Shown here piece by piece: positions 54,401 through 64,000 of a DNA stretch of 64,000 bases (position 1 is the stretch's first letter; each line of letters opens with the position of its first letter). The stretch is from Nymphaea colorata. Taxonomy: Eukaryota; Streptophyta; Magnoliopsida; Nymphaeales; Nymphaeaceae. The stretch spans positions 3,203,528 through 3,267,527 of the forward strand of contig NC_045140.1 of the NCBI RefSeq assembly GCF_008831285.2. Reading direction: 5' to 3'. Both the position numbers and the translations under genes were made by a program. The notes under the pieces are model-generated. The model did no database searches. It was not told the DNA's origin and was given only the letters and a program-made list of their open reading frames with translations.

Positions 54401-54580
54401 GCCAGGATTTTTTTAGGGGCGGGCCAAACAGTCCAACCTCCAGATCTCGATGGGCTCAAACTGAACTTGAATCCAAACAATACATGGCGCAACTAAAAAT
54501 TTTCAATTTTTTCAATGTAATTTTTTGTTTCCAATTCGTTGGGGTAGGGCCATGGACCATGTGCCCCCCTTCTGCCCCTG
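54401..54580. mobile_element. CAGGGGCGG-type hAT-like element, 5' end clipped
   Basis: 180 bp. The flanks TGTGGACC (54393-54400) and TGTAGACC (54581-54588) match at seven of eight. The right end in reverse complement is CAGGGGCAGAAGGGG. The left end begins GCCAGGATTTTTTTAGGGG, which in the copy at 24351 is preceded by CAGGGGCGAA, so about ten terminal bases appear to be missing here. It lies just beyond the LINE remnant. Confidence 0.65.
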
Positions 54581-54837
54581 TGTAGACCCTTAGCAAACAA
54601 AAACCAAACTTTACCTTGCATTGCTAAGGGACAAGGCTAGGAACTTGATGAAATGTAAAGTTTGAACTAGAACCAAAATGATTGAGAGTCACACAGAAAA
54701 CACACATTCAGTTTGATATTTCCATGAGTGTTACTCTTCTAGACTGCAGATGGTAGCATGCATGACACTCGAGTTAAGGGGTGTACCGCCTTGAACCCTG
54801 CAGGCAAGGGAAAAAGGGGTTGGCTTCACCTTTCATG

Positions 54838-55330
54838 GACTACCAAAGAAGAAAGCTAGTCATGTTTGGTGTGTTTGCATGGATGGAAGAAAGATGCTGA
54901 AGAGACGGGCCACCAAAGAGGAAAGCTACTCATATTTGGTGTGTTTGCTTGGATGGAAGAAAGATGCTCAAGAGACGGGCCACCAAAGAGGAAAGCTAGT
55001 CATGTTTGGTGTGTTTGCATGGATGAGAGAAAGATGATGAAGAGACAGACCACCAAAGAGGAAAGCTAGTCATGTTTGGTGTGTTTGCTTGGATGAAAGA
55101 AAGACGCTGAAGGGACGGGCCACCAAAGAGGAAAGCTAGTCATGTTTGGTGTGTTTGAATGGATGGAAGAAAGATGCTGAAGAGACGGACCACCAAAGAG
55201 GAAAGCTAGTCATGTTTGGTGTGTTTGCATAGATGGAAGAAAGATGCTGAAGAGACGGACCACCAAAGAGGAAAGCTAGTCATGTTTGGTGTGTTTGCTT
55301 GGATGGAAGAAAGATGGCGAAGAGGGAGTT
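54838..55330. repeat. 70-bp minisatellite, seven copies
   Basis: 'catgtttggtgtgtttgc' or a close variant recurs at 54861, 54931, 55001, 55071, 55141, 55211 and 55281, exactly 70 bases apart. Copies differ by one to five substitutions and no indels were seen. Because 70 is not a multiple of three, a reading frame passes through all three frames in successive copies. Confidence 0.95.
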
Positions 55331-57151
55331 GGTATTGATATGCTCGAGTTATGGATGCCTTGTCTTATGAACCTGCCTTATAAGTGGCTAATGTGCTCCA
55401 GTCTTCCTAAAGTAGGTGTTTTGTTTTGTTTTCCTCTTATAGTTTGTTAATTGATTTCATCTAAATTGCATAGTTTAATCTTTCAATACAAGGTAGGAGG
55501 CCTACCTTCCATCAATGTGGTTTAGGGACTTTAGTGTAATGTTTAACACCTTTCACATGCTTTTTTAATATGGTAAGTTGGATTTGGGCAGAGTCGACCA
55601 CGTTATATCTGAACCAACAGCTGTAGTTAATCCCCAGTTTCTTAGCTTCACTAAATTTAACTTATGCTAAAAAATGTGCATAAGTTACATTGATTTTCTT
55701 TCCATATCTTCTGTTCCACTTTTTCTGGATTAAACCTTTAGCATCTTTCAGATATTCATTTAAGGGGCATTCGATGGCATAGAATTTTACTTTAAATTTC
55801 ACCTCAAACTAGAATTATAATGAAAATTCCAGTTCTAGTATGCTTTTGTGTTTGATCATCTCAAACATATGACTTGTTTGATAAAAAAAAAATTAAAATT
55901 CATGAATTGAAGCTTTTACGACTTGTACTCCAAAGAAAAAAGATGAAAAGTTTTCAAAATTTCAGAATCAGCGAGGTAAGGACTCCGAAATTTTGATGCC
56001 GAGGGAGCCATAATTCCGAAAGAAAAAATCTTTATTTCTTAATTCAATTTTCATTTTTTTTTAAATGAGCATAATAATTCTAAAATTCCACATATTTTGA
56101 GTGAATTTAACGCCCCCCTTAATATGGGGGGCTAGATTCGGGCACCGTACACCAGATTATGCCCGACCACTGCACCAAAAACACCTTCAGTTAAATTCCA
56201 GTTTCCTAACTCCACTACGTCTTCCTCAGCTAAAAAACGCTGGATCAAAGTGGATCAGACATTGATTTTCTTTCCATCTTTCTCGATTCGGATATCAGAG
56301 GTGAAGAAGACTCTTCCACGTTCATGTCAAGGTAACTCTTTCACCTTTCACCATGAAGATCTTAACTTCAACCCCTTAGACTGAAGGCGTGGCAGATCCT
56401 GATCTAACATTTGCATGTAAAATGCCATAATCAGGGGGGAAAAAACTGAAACATAAATGTATCTTCTTGCTCACACACTGTTTCTTTTTCTTTTTGTGTC
56501 TGAGAGCGAGACAGGCGATCTCACAGGCTCCATGAATGGTATCCTACAATCCCCAACATGTTCTTTGTCCTTCGCTTACATCAATGTATCAGTGTGGTAA
56601 TTGCGAAAAACACGTAAAGCCAAACCAAAAAACACGCTGTTCATCGCAGCCACCAGAGACCTGTGTCAGAAGGCAATTTAAAGGAGAAGGAAAAGTGAAG
56701 AAGACCATAATGCGTAGTAGAAAGTTAATCCTCTGTCTTCTTCCTTCCTGCAGACCCTTTCTCAATCCCGAGAACAATTAGAGTTCTCACAAACAGATGC
56801 CCTTTGTTCCTCCCAAAAAATCCAAAACTTCAGTTGACATTTCAAACAATTTCTGGATATGCAATTGCGGAGAACGATAGAAACTTTATAAGCAGCAAAA
56901 TTGCACCTATTTCAGCTTTACACGATTAAAACACAAAATTAACCAGAAACAGGGAAACCATGCCCTTTTGCCCTTTCCTTCCCTCTCCTCTCCCAAACAA
57001 CATTCTCAATGTCTCACCAGTGAGATTCAAACAAGCCCAACGCCAAACAGAAACCCAACCTCATCCAGAGCACGCCTCCCCATTTCTTCTTTCTTTTCCT
57101 GCCGTTTCTTGCTTCGAGAGAGAGAGAAAGAGAAAGAGAGAACAAAGGGTC
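55331..57151. other. Intergenic, no gene recognised
   Basis: Contains a Tourist-like element at 55764-56119. The minus-strand 3' untranslated region of the membrane-protein gene probably occupies the last few hundred bases, where (GA)-rich sequence lies at about 57115-57140. Confidence 0.45.
55764..56119. mobile_element. Possible Tourist-like MITE
   Basis: Flanked by TAA (55761-55763 and 56120-56122). Ends: GGGGCATTCGATGGC and, in reverse complement, AGGGGGGCGTTAAATTC. The inverted repeat is short, and internal 'gaattttactttaaatttcac' against 'gtgaatttaac' supports it. The right end has an extra G run. Confidence 0.45.
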
Positions 57152-57622
57152 CTAATCGTCCCTTCTAGTAGTCAAGACATAGAAGCTCAAGATGGCGCAG
57201 AGAGCGGCGACAATGTTACCTTCCTTGAGCATGATTCTAAGCGCCAGCCCCGAGATCTCGCCGGTGATCTTGCGGCCCTCGAACACGAGCGAGCGGCGAG
57301 GCTTCCCGGCAAAGGCGAGCAGCACCAAGATGGTTATCCACGTGACCAACATGGAAGGTATAGCCAGAGCCAGCACGGCCAGCATCGACAGCAGGCCGAA
57401 GACCACGCCGAAGACCACGGACGCATACACTGCAGGCCACCGGAAACCACCGCCCGTGGAGGAATCGGTGGTGGCGGTCGAGTACCAAGAGAGGATGGAG
57501 CGGATGAACGTCCATGAGAAGGAGAGGAGGAGGGCGTAGACGAGAATAAAGAGCGCAACCCAAGTCCGCCTCTTGCTCATGACCTGCAGGAACAAGGAAT
57601 CAGGAAGAAGAGGGTCTGCCAT
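57152..57622 (-). CDS. Small conserved plant membrane protein, function unknown
   Basis: A single-exon frame of 156 residues starting MADPLLPDSLFLQVMSKRRTW. Four hydrophobic stretches are visible: about residues 19-40, 62-83, 86-106 and 131-150, with a basic GKPRRSLVFEGRK loop between the third and fourth. The architecture and the motif 'PESLFLQVMSKRRTWV' are, from memory, those of a conserved uncharacterised plant transmembrane protein family; no function is known to me. The ATG at 57622 was chosen because the frame opens there and the N-terminus fits the family. The coding region is visibly more GC-rich than its surroundings, as expected for a real exon. The long frame on the opposite strand (56960-57517) is its shadow. 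Confidence 0.82.
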   Translation of the reverse strand: MADPLLPDSLFLQVMSKRRTWVALFILVYALLLSFSWTFIRSILSWYSTATTDSSTGGGFRWPAVYASVVFGVVFGLLSMLAVLALAIPSMLVTWITILVLLAFAGKPRRSLVFEGRKITGEISGLALRIMLKEGNIVAALCAILSFYVLTTRRDD

Positions 57623-58726
57623 CCAACCAACTGGGGGACTGGGGATAGGTCTTCGCTCCCCTTCTCCCTCTTTCTTTACTCTTGCTTTTCTCCGCTGGGA
57701 TTTGCTCTGGTTATTCCTCTTCTTTCGTTTCCGTTTCTTGTATTCTCCCTTTCCTCTCAGCTTCGCTTGGCGGCAAACGATTCCGCCGGATTAGCTGCAG
57801 CGATTTTGCTTGCGATGGAAGAGGGGAATTTTGGACAGAGGTCTGCTGCGCCCTACAGCAGGCGAGCAAAGTACGTTGCTGCCCTTTTCAGGACACGGCA
57901 CGCGTGACGATGACCATTGGCCTGCAATTGTTTTTACCCTCTAAAGCAGATATTCGAGGCTTGCTTCTTGAGAGTCACTCACCTCAAGGCTTATTATTAA
58001 AGCTTGCTCCTACTTTTCTTCTTACTTTCACAGCAGAAGAATCTCTTCGGTCGGAAGACATGATGGTCCTGATTTCAACTCGCAGAGATCCATGATCAAG
58101 CTTTTTCTTTTTGACAGTGCAAGATCGTCAACAGAATGTTTGTATATTTTTAATGAACATGCAAATAAATTTTTTCTTGACTATTATGTAGTAGAATGGA
58201 AACGCATGGTTTTCCTCTTCGTTTTAGTCATTGAGCGTCTTTTCTTAGCTTCCAAAGCAATAGTCTCCATTTCCAGTGTAACAAGCTTCAACCTAATTTC
58301 CTGTAAAAAGCGGGTCACTCAGACTTCAACAAACAAAAAAACGTTTTTTTGGACAAAAAAACACTAACATACTTATGCACCAATCATATATCCGATGTAA
58401 ATAGGACATATTTTTTTGGAATGATTTGATCATATATTCGATGTAAATCCAATATATTGTCAACCTTAATCATAGTTGGTCAAGCACACTTTTGCCTTGT
58501 AGCACGATAAAATTGATTAAGATTATGAATCTCCAAGGAATAACTTTTTGTGTTCAGGGTCACTGATGTGCAAGTTGAAGCACGATGAAAGTAGCATTTT
58601 GAAGTACCAAAGCAGGTTCAGTACCTAAAAGATGAGGAGTTGCATGAAAACTTCAACCTTCTTTCGAGCGGTACGTCAAACACCACTCAAAAACATTTAT
58701 CATACATGTCAACTAAAAGCTTATCA

Positions 58727-58851
58727 CAAACCAGTGAACTATACTTCCTTCTACTTGTTTAATGTCTCATTTCACAAAAAATATTTGAAAGTAAGAGGGG
58801 AGGCAGACAGGCAGTTGTCATAAACCAGTGAACTATACTTCCTTCTACTTC
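58727..58851. repeat. 29-bp direct repeat, two copies 95 bases apart
   Basis: 'aaaccagtgaactatacttc' plus the next nine bases occurs at about 58729 and 58823 without differences. The sequence between the copies is not repeated. Confidence 0.8.
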
Positions 58852-59387
58852 GTTCTCTAATAACTTGTTGATAATAACTTGTTGATGGTTTAAGTATATG
58901 ACCTGGTCCTAGAAGAGCAAGTTGATCATATTTAAATCATTAATAAAGGGGTTCCGGGTTGGAATTCCTGCGGCCAAAAGGAGACCCTTGAAAACCTGAT
59001 TTGGACGCCTGCTAGATTCTGATGTAGACAGATACTTTATATGAAATTCAATACAATTAGTAATAGCAATAGCCCAGCTAAAAGGGGTAGAATTAAAGTC
59101 AATATTAACAATCGAGGATATAATAAACACTTGCAACTATATCTTTATATCTTCCTTTCTTTAAATGTTTTTGAAGGAGAAGGTGAGGTTGTGAGTGGCT
59201 GGCAGGGGCCTTGCCTCCTCCTTAAATGTTAAAACATTCAAAAATGTATATATAAAATTTAAAAAGTTTTAGTTTTAACATATATAAAAAGATTTAAAAA
59301 GTTTTATTTGGACTCCTATTAAAATTTTGAAACTATAGTTCAACTTTTACAAGCTTCCCTTAACTTCTTCCACCATTTGAATTCAAC

Positions 59388-59564
59388 CGGTAGCGGAGCT
59401 ACGTGTTGGTTGGTGTGGGCCATTGCCCACACGAGTCAACACAAGTCCTAGAAAAGGTTTATTACATGGGAGTTGGAGCTGGTTTCGGTGAAATGTAGTG
59501 CTCACACCAGACTAACGGAAATGCCTTGTTGTTCATTTCATAAAATTTTCTAGCTCCGCCACTG
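59388..59564. mobile_element. GGCGGAGCC-family short element
   Basis: 177 bp with ends CGGTAGCGGAGCTACGT and, in reverse complement, CAGTGGCGGAGCTAG, and the internal word 'gtgtgggccattgcccacac' close to the left end. No convincing target duplication. Confidence 0.5.
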
Positions 59565-60524
59565 TGATTAAGACATTTTGTTTAAATTGAACAGGGAATT
59601 GGAGCTGGAAGCTCTGACTTTTCGCTCTGCCTCGATGAAAATATCGGCAGAACATGCTTTTAGTGACGATAAAAGATGTTATTTTCATAGCATTTAATAG
59701 GACTGTTCAACAGGTTGATTGACTGACTTGAGCTCTACTTTATTATTAATTAATTGTTAGTCAATGCCCAAAATAGACTCTAAGGACTCGAGCTAAGAAG
59801 ACTCGGCGTGATTGAACTTGATTGGGCTCGTGAAAAGAGACTATATATAAGGTGTTTCACAATATTTTCACAAAAAATAAACAATTTCCATGGGATGAAT
59901 GAATTTCGGTTTATGTTAAACAATAATTTGTTAGTAAACAACCGCTTGGCTAAGCTCCAGCCAATTCTTGACCCGAGCTGAGTTTGAGCCTTCTTGCACT
60001 CCAGTTTCGAGCTAGTCAATTAAAACATAAATTTAAAAATAATTTTAACCAATTTATGTCCTAAATTTAAACATGGCAATTACGTTTTTATATTATTATG
60101 GTTCATTGTAAAGATTAATTAAGCAAATATGTATTATTTTCTTAAATATTACCATTTAATGACGAAGTTCCCTCTTTCTTGATTAATTATTTTAGATACC
60201 ATCATTCCTACAGACGTCATCAGCGAACTTTTCTTCACAAACAGCACTTGGAAAAGTTTATGATGATTGAGAATGTACAAATTACCAACTCAGCAGGTCG
60301 CTTTCATTTTTTTATTTTTCATCGTTTATTAAAAATTTTGGATTTTTCAAGTTATATGGTTTTCCAATTTTTTTTTTTGAATTTTTTACAGTAAAATTAT
60401 ATTTTCCATCAACCTGATTGTCAAACAATTTCATTATTGACTATTAGGTAGCGTTTGAATACCCATAACTAAATACACAAGATTAAAACTGCTTGGTAAT
60501 ACCAGGTACTTTTTTTATTCATTT

Positions 60525-60990
60525 GTTTGATTTTATGGAACTTTTATATCAGACATTGAGAAGCTAACAACCAAAAGAATTGCTTCCAGCATTATATTCC
60601 ACGAGTTTTGGTGGAACTTTAATACTGATACTAAAGTTTCATAATGGCTTCAAAGGAGGTACTTTTTATAGAATTTTTGTTCTACCTTCCGTTTCCTTCT
60701 TTCTTTTTTTTTTAAGAAGTTAACAAACAAAAATATTGCTTCCGACAATATATTCCACCAGTTTAGGTGCATGTACTAAAGTTCCTTAATGGCTCTAAAA
60801 GGGGTTCTTTTTTTCTTTTTATGGAATTTTTGTTCTACCTTCCGTTTACTCCATTTGTTTGATTTCATAGAACTTTTATATCAGACATTGAGAAGTTAAC
60901 AAACAAAAAAAACTGCTTCCAGCATTACATTTCATCAGTTTAGGTGAAACTTTAATGCCACTACTAAAGTTCCATAATGGCTCCAACATC
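60525..60990. repeat. Degenerate tandem repeat, three copies of about 155-175 bp
   Basis: 'agaag.taacaa.caaaa....tgcttcc' occurs at about 60558, 60715 and 60890, each followed by 'cagttttggtg'-like and 'ctaaagtt.c.taatggctc' words; 'gaattttttgttctaccttccgttt' follows the first two. Copies are diverged and vary in length. Confidence 0.7.
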
Positions 60991-62106
60991 TCCTGACATA
61001 GTTGAAACTTTCCACCAAATTTGAACTCAAGTTCTCTCGACAGTCAAGTTCAGGCATTAAAGATGGAGCATGCAGCTGATCAAGTGGGAGTACGTTTCCA
61101 TCGACCAGCAGCAATGCTTAGATATGTTTTCGATGGGTGAAGAAAGCGATCTTTAGCTTCATGCAACATAATGTGAAACCATGCAGAAACTGTGTTCACT
61201 GTTGGTCAGTGATAGAGCCTGATGAGAAGGGAAATGATTATGCTATTTTTCATCAACGTTTCAATTTACAACGGCTGGCTGGGACTACACCTTGCCGTTT
61301 AGCTATCAAAGCAATCGAAGAAGATGATTTTGCCTGCTCGCTGTGACAATAAGCAACGAAAATGCAGGAGGAACATGCATATCAATAACTGCTTATAACA
61401 TGATGAGCATAACATGAACATGCCACGACCCAAAGGACTTAGTTGCAGAGTGGATCCTAACCACCTAAAGTGAAAAGCAGAGAAAAGAAATGCAAATTTA
61501 TGATGAATGAAATTGAGTTTTTCTTTTTTGGTCTATAAAAACAGATTACGGCAAGTGGCACCTAGTCACGACTTTAGACTGATCATATGACACCCAACAT
61601 CCATGATTGTATGGTCAAATGAATGGCTACATATGAGTACCAGATAATTAATAGACCGGGAACTGGAAGCATTCATACTCTGTATACATGTTGATATGAG
61701 TTCATATTTCTTTTGCTTTAGCATTTCAGTTTTCATTGGTCAAAATGCTCCTTATGTTTCAATAAAATTTCTTCAGTATTTGTATAGATCTGCATTGTTA
61801 ATCAACAATATGAAACGAAACACATTGTCAATGAGGAAAAGAACAGCAGAATGACAACAGATGTTAATGGAATTCCATTAATGTGGTTCCACTGCCAGAA
61901 AAGATACAAGTTCCTGGATAAGAACATATAACAAATACGATCAGCACCAAAGATTGGCTAATAATTACAACTTGCCAATCCAGCATGCAATACGAAATCC
62001 AGGAGTCGTCTTATAGTGAAATCACAACTGTAAAACCCACAAAGTATCTATACAGCCCAATGTGCAATATGCAACAACATACAGTAAGATAGGAAGGTTG
62101 GAAGTC

Positions 62107-64000
62107 TCATAATTGCTGGTCGAGCATGGGGTCTTTAGATGTTTCAGCGGCCAAATAACCAGCAACAGCTCCAGCAAGACCAGAAACCCAATTGTTTAAC
62201 CATGAAGCATTGCGCATCAGTAAACCAGTTTGAGGATGCACATTAGCTTCTAAAGTGCTCCTACGTTCCTCCTCCAACAGATGGTCTACCCATCTCTTTG
62301 CCATGTACCTCTTGACGGCTTCAACACCTTGGGCAACAACTTCCATCGGTGGAATAACCAAGGGATTTTGGTCCAGGTTAAGCTTAACCACATTCTCCAG
62401 CCTACCAAATGATTCAGGTAGAACATGGATCTGATTGTTGCTAATATCAAGTTCTTTGAGATTTGTTAGATCCCCAATCGTCTGAGGAAGCTCTGTTAGG
62501 TCACTGAAGTTGCTGCTCAGGTTCAGAACCTCAAGATTTGCTAGTCTTCCAATTGAAAGGGGCAGACCATGAAGCTCATTGAAATGGGCATCCAACTGCC
62601 TCAAAGACTTCATTTCACAGATTGAAGAAGGCAGAGAACGTATCTTATTGAGATGTACCAGAAACTTTTGCAAATTCACCAATTCATATCCAATACTTGT
62701 CGGTAAATAAGTAAGCTCATTGAAGCTTGCATCCAATGCAACCAATGACCTGCTTCAGAAGTGTTCCATAAACAACCAGAAGACTCCACGGTTTAGAGTA
62801 CAAACAAAACAAGAAGTCAGCATTTCTACCTGCAGTATGAGATGCTATCGGGTAGTGCTTTTAGCTTGTTCCCAGAAACATCCAGTATTTTCAAATTAAG
62901 CAACAGTCCAATTGAGTCTGGCAATGACAAGAGAAGATTGGAAGAAAGATATAATTCCTGCAAAATTTGCAGCCTTGCTAGAGAATCAGGAATGGCCTGT
63001 TGCACAAAAGTGTGAAAAAGAGAAAAGAAAGGTTAATACCTAAATACCCAAGAGCACCTTAAGGTGGGAAGAAAAATGATACATATTAGAAACGACCAAC
63101 GAAGCAAGTAGGTAACAGAGAGATAAGACCTGCAAAAAGCACGAAATTATGTAGATGTACTAGTTTTTAGGTGCCAAATGTAGAATTTCGTTTGTTTTTT
63201 AGGTCTCCCTCGAAGTAAAGTAGTTATTAAGATTCTATTTCTCAACTCAAGATCAAGGAACTGCGAAAAGAATTAATCAACTTAAGTTTCAAACTTGTAA
63301 AAAATCCTGCCATGTGGAGATCTAAGAAAACCTTGACAATGATATTTTTTAGCATGTCGGCCAACTGAAATGGAAATGAAGGAGAAGAAATTTCATTAAC
63401 AGTTATAATTTAGTGATCTTGACAAAGGAATGATCCATTACAAGGACAATTTAAAGAAAAAACAAGGTGACAAATGAAGGAGGCCAAATTCCATAAGCTG
63501 ATAATTTTGGTCACAAGAATTTTTCATAAGAAGATGAGCGAAAACCATATGCACAAAAGTAGACGAGAACAGGGTAGACCAAGAACCTGGGCTGCCAATA
63601 TCTCTTAATCCTGAAAACAGCACTGAAGGAAAGGAATCAAACCTCAAGCTGATTACTCGACAGGTTAAGCACGACTAAGCTATGAAGCCCCCCGAACGCC
63701 TCGGGAAGATACCTCAGCATACGCCCTGAAAGAACCACCTGTTCCACGTTCCTCTCCGACGCTTCTCGCAGGATATTCACGACCTCCTCGTTGATGTCGT
63801 CGCTAACAGGTAAGAACTCCGAACTTGCCGCCTCAGTAGCGTAAAGATTTTCTAGCTTTTCCTCGGCCTCCCTCAAGAGCATTGTATACACCTCGTGCAT
63901 ATCTTCCAACTGAACCACCGCGCGGAACGGCAGTTTCTCCTTATCGGCTTCCTGCCTGCACTCGTTCTCCTTCTCTGCCTTCAAATCCAGTTTCCAAAGG
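62107..64000 (-). CDS. PIRL: plant intracellular Ras-group leucine-rich-repeat protein (5' end missing)
   Basis: Cytosolic LRR protein related to animal SHOC2/Ras-group LRR proteins; Arabidopsis relatives act in pollen and general growth. Exons in the window: 64000(+)-63643, 62996-62830 and 62749-62107, about 388 residues. The start lies beyond the right edge. The first visible part is charged and helical ([16 protein letters not shown]), then come about nine or ten LRRs of the LxxLxLSSNxLxxLPxxIG type ([43 protein letters not shown], ..., [28 protein letters not shown]). The C-terminal block [11 protein letters not shown]...SWLNNWVSG...DPMLDQQL is typical of one PIRL subgroup. Introns are 646 and 80 nt, both GT-AG and in frame. 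No defects are seen. The exact PIRL number cannot be assigned. Confidence 0.93.

Larger units (their letters stand above)
57623..62106. other. Intergenic, no gene recognised
   Basis: Immediately right of 57622 lies the leader and promoter of the membrane-protein gene (minus strand). The rest is A/T-rich with local repeats listed separately. An open frame at about 61137-61346 (plus) has several Cys and charged residues but no recognised family. About 61860-62106 is probably the 3' untranslated region of the PIRL gene. Confidence 0.4.

Noticed and set aside
54838..55330. Regular repeats considered as a CRISPR array
   Set aside because: The whole 70-bp unit is repeated without unique spacers, and the setting is a plant nuclear genome.
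56960..57517. 185-codon plus-strand frame
   Set aside because: Antisense shadow of the single-exon membrane protein gene; low-complexity composition and no recognised family.

Overview
This window is nuclear DNA from a flowering plant. The genes are spliced with GT-AG introns, and the families are plant-specific or plant-typical: a group 1 pectate lyase, a receptor-like kinase of the At1g01540/At2g42960 type, a chalcone-isomerase-fold protein and a PIRL leucine-rich-repeat protein. The spaces between genes are AT-rich and full of microsatellites and small non-autonomous DNA transposons. The species cannot be fixed from the sequence.

Layout. (1) About 3.5-5.8 kb, minus strand: a complete three-exon cytochrome b5 gene. 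(2) About 4.4-17.6 kb: a two-copy tandem duplication, about 6.6 kb per unit. Each unit carries part of cytochrome b5 intron 1, exon 1 and the upstream region. Exons 2 and 3 exist only once, so two identical first exons and promoters face one shared 3' body. (3) 18.7-20.7 kb, minus: a complete four-exon pectate lyase with a signal peptide. (4) 20.9-33.2 kb: gene-poor, with several transposons that keep 8-bp target-site duplications, one of them nested in another. (5) 33.5-36.8 kb, plus: a complete seven-exon receptor-like kinase, 551 residues. (6) 37-48 kb: gene-poor, with MITEs and short tandem duplications and one doubtful small exon. (7) 48.5-52.5 kb, plus: a four-exon chalcone-isomerase-fold protein of 291 residues whose N-terminus is a run of 11-residue Lys/Glu repeats. 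(8) 52.5-57.1 kb: a decayed LINE reverse transcriptase and a 70-bp minisatellite. (9) 57.15-57.62 kb, minus: a single-exon small membrane protein. (10) 62.1 kb to the right edge, minus: the 3' three exons of a PIRL gene whose 5' end lies outside the window.

The genes do not form a pathway; they are ordinary neighbours on a plant chromosome. The features most worth attention are the duplicated first exon/promoter of cytochrome b5, with its mosaic pattern of identity between copies, the 11-mer repeat domain on the chalcone-isomerase fold, and a set of short transposon families whose ends can be placed to the base from their target-site duplications. I found no tRNA, rRNA or CRISPR array. Exon borders were set by hand from splice sites, reading frame and family alignment from memory; no search was run.
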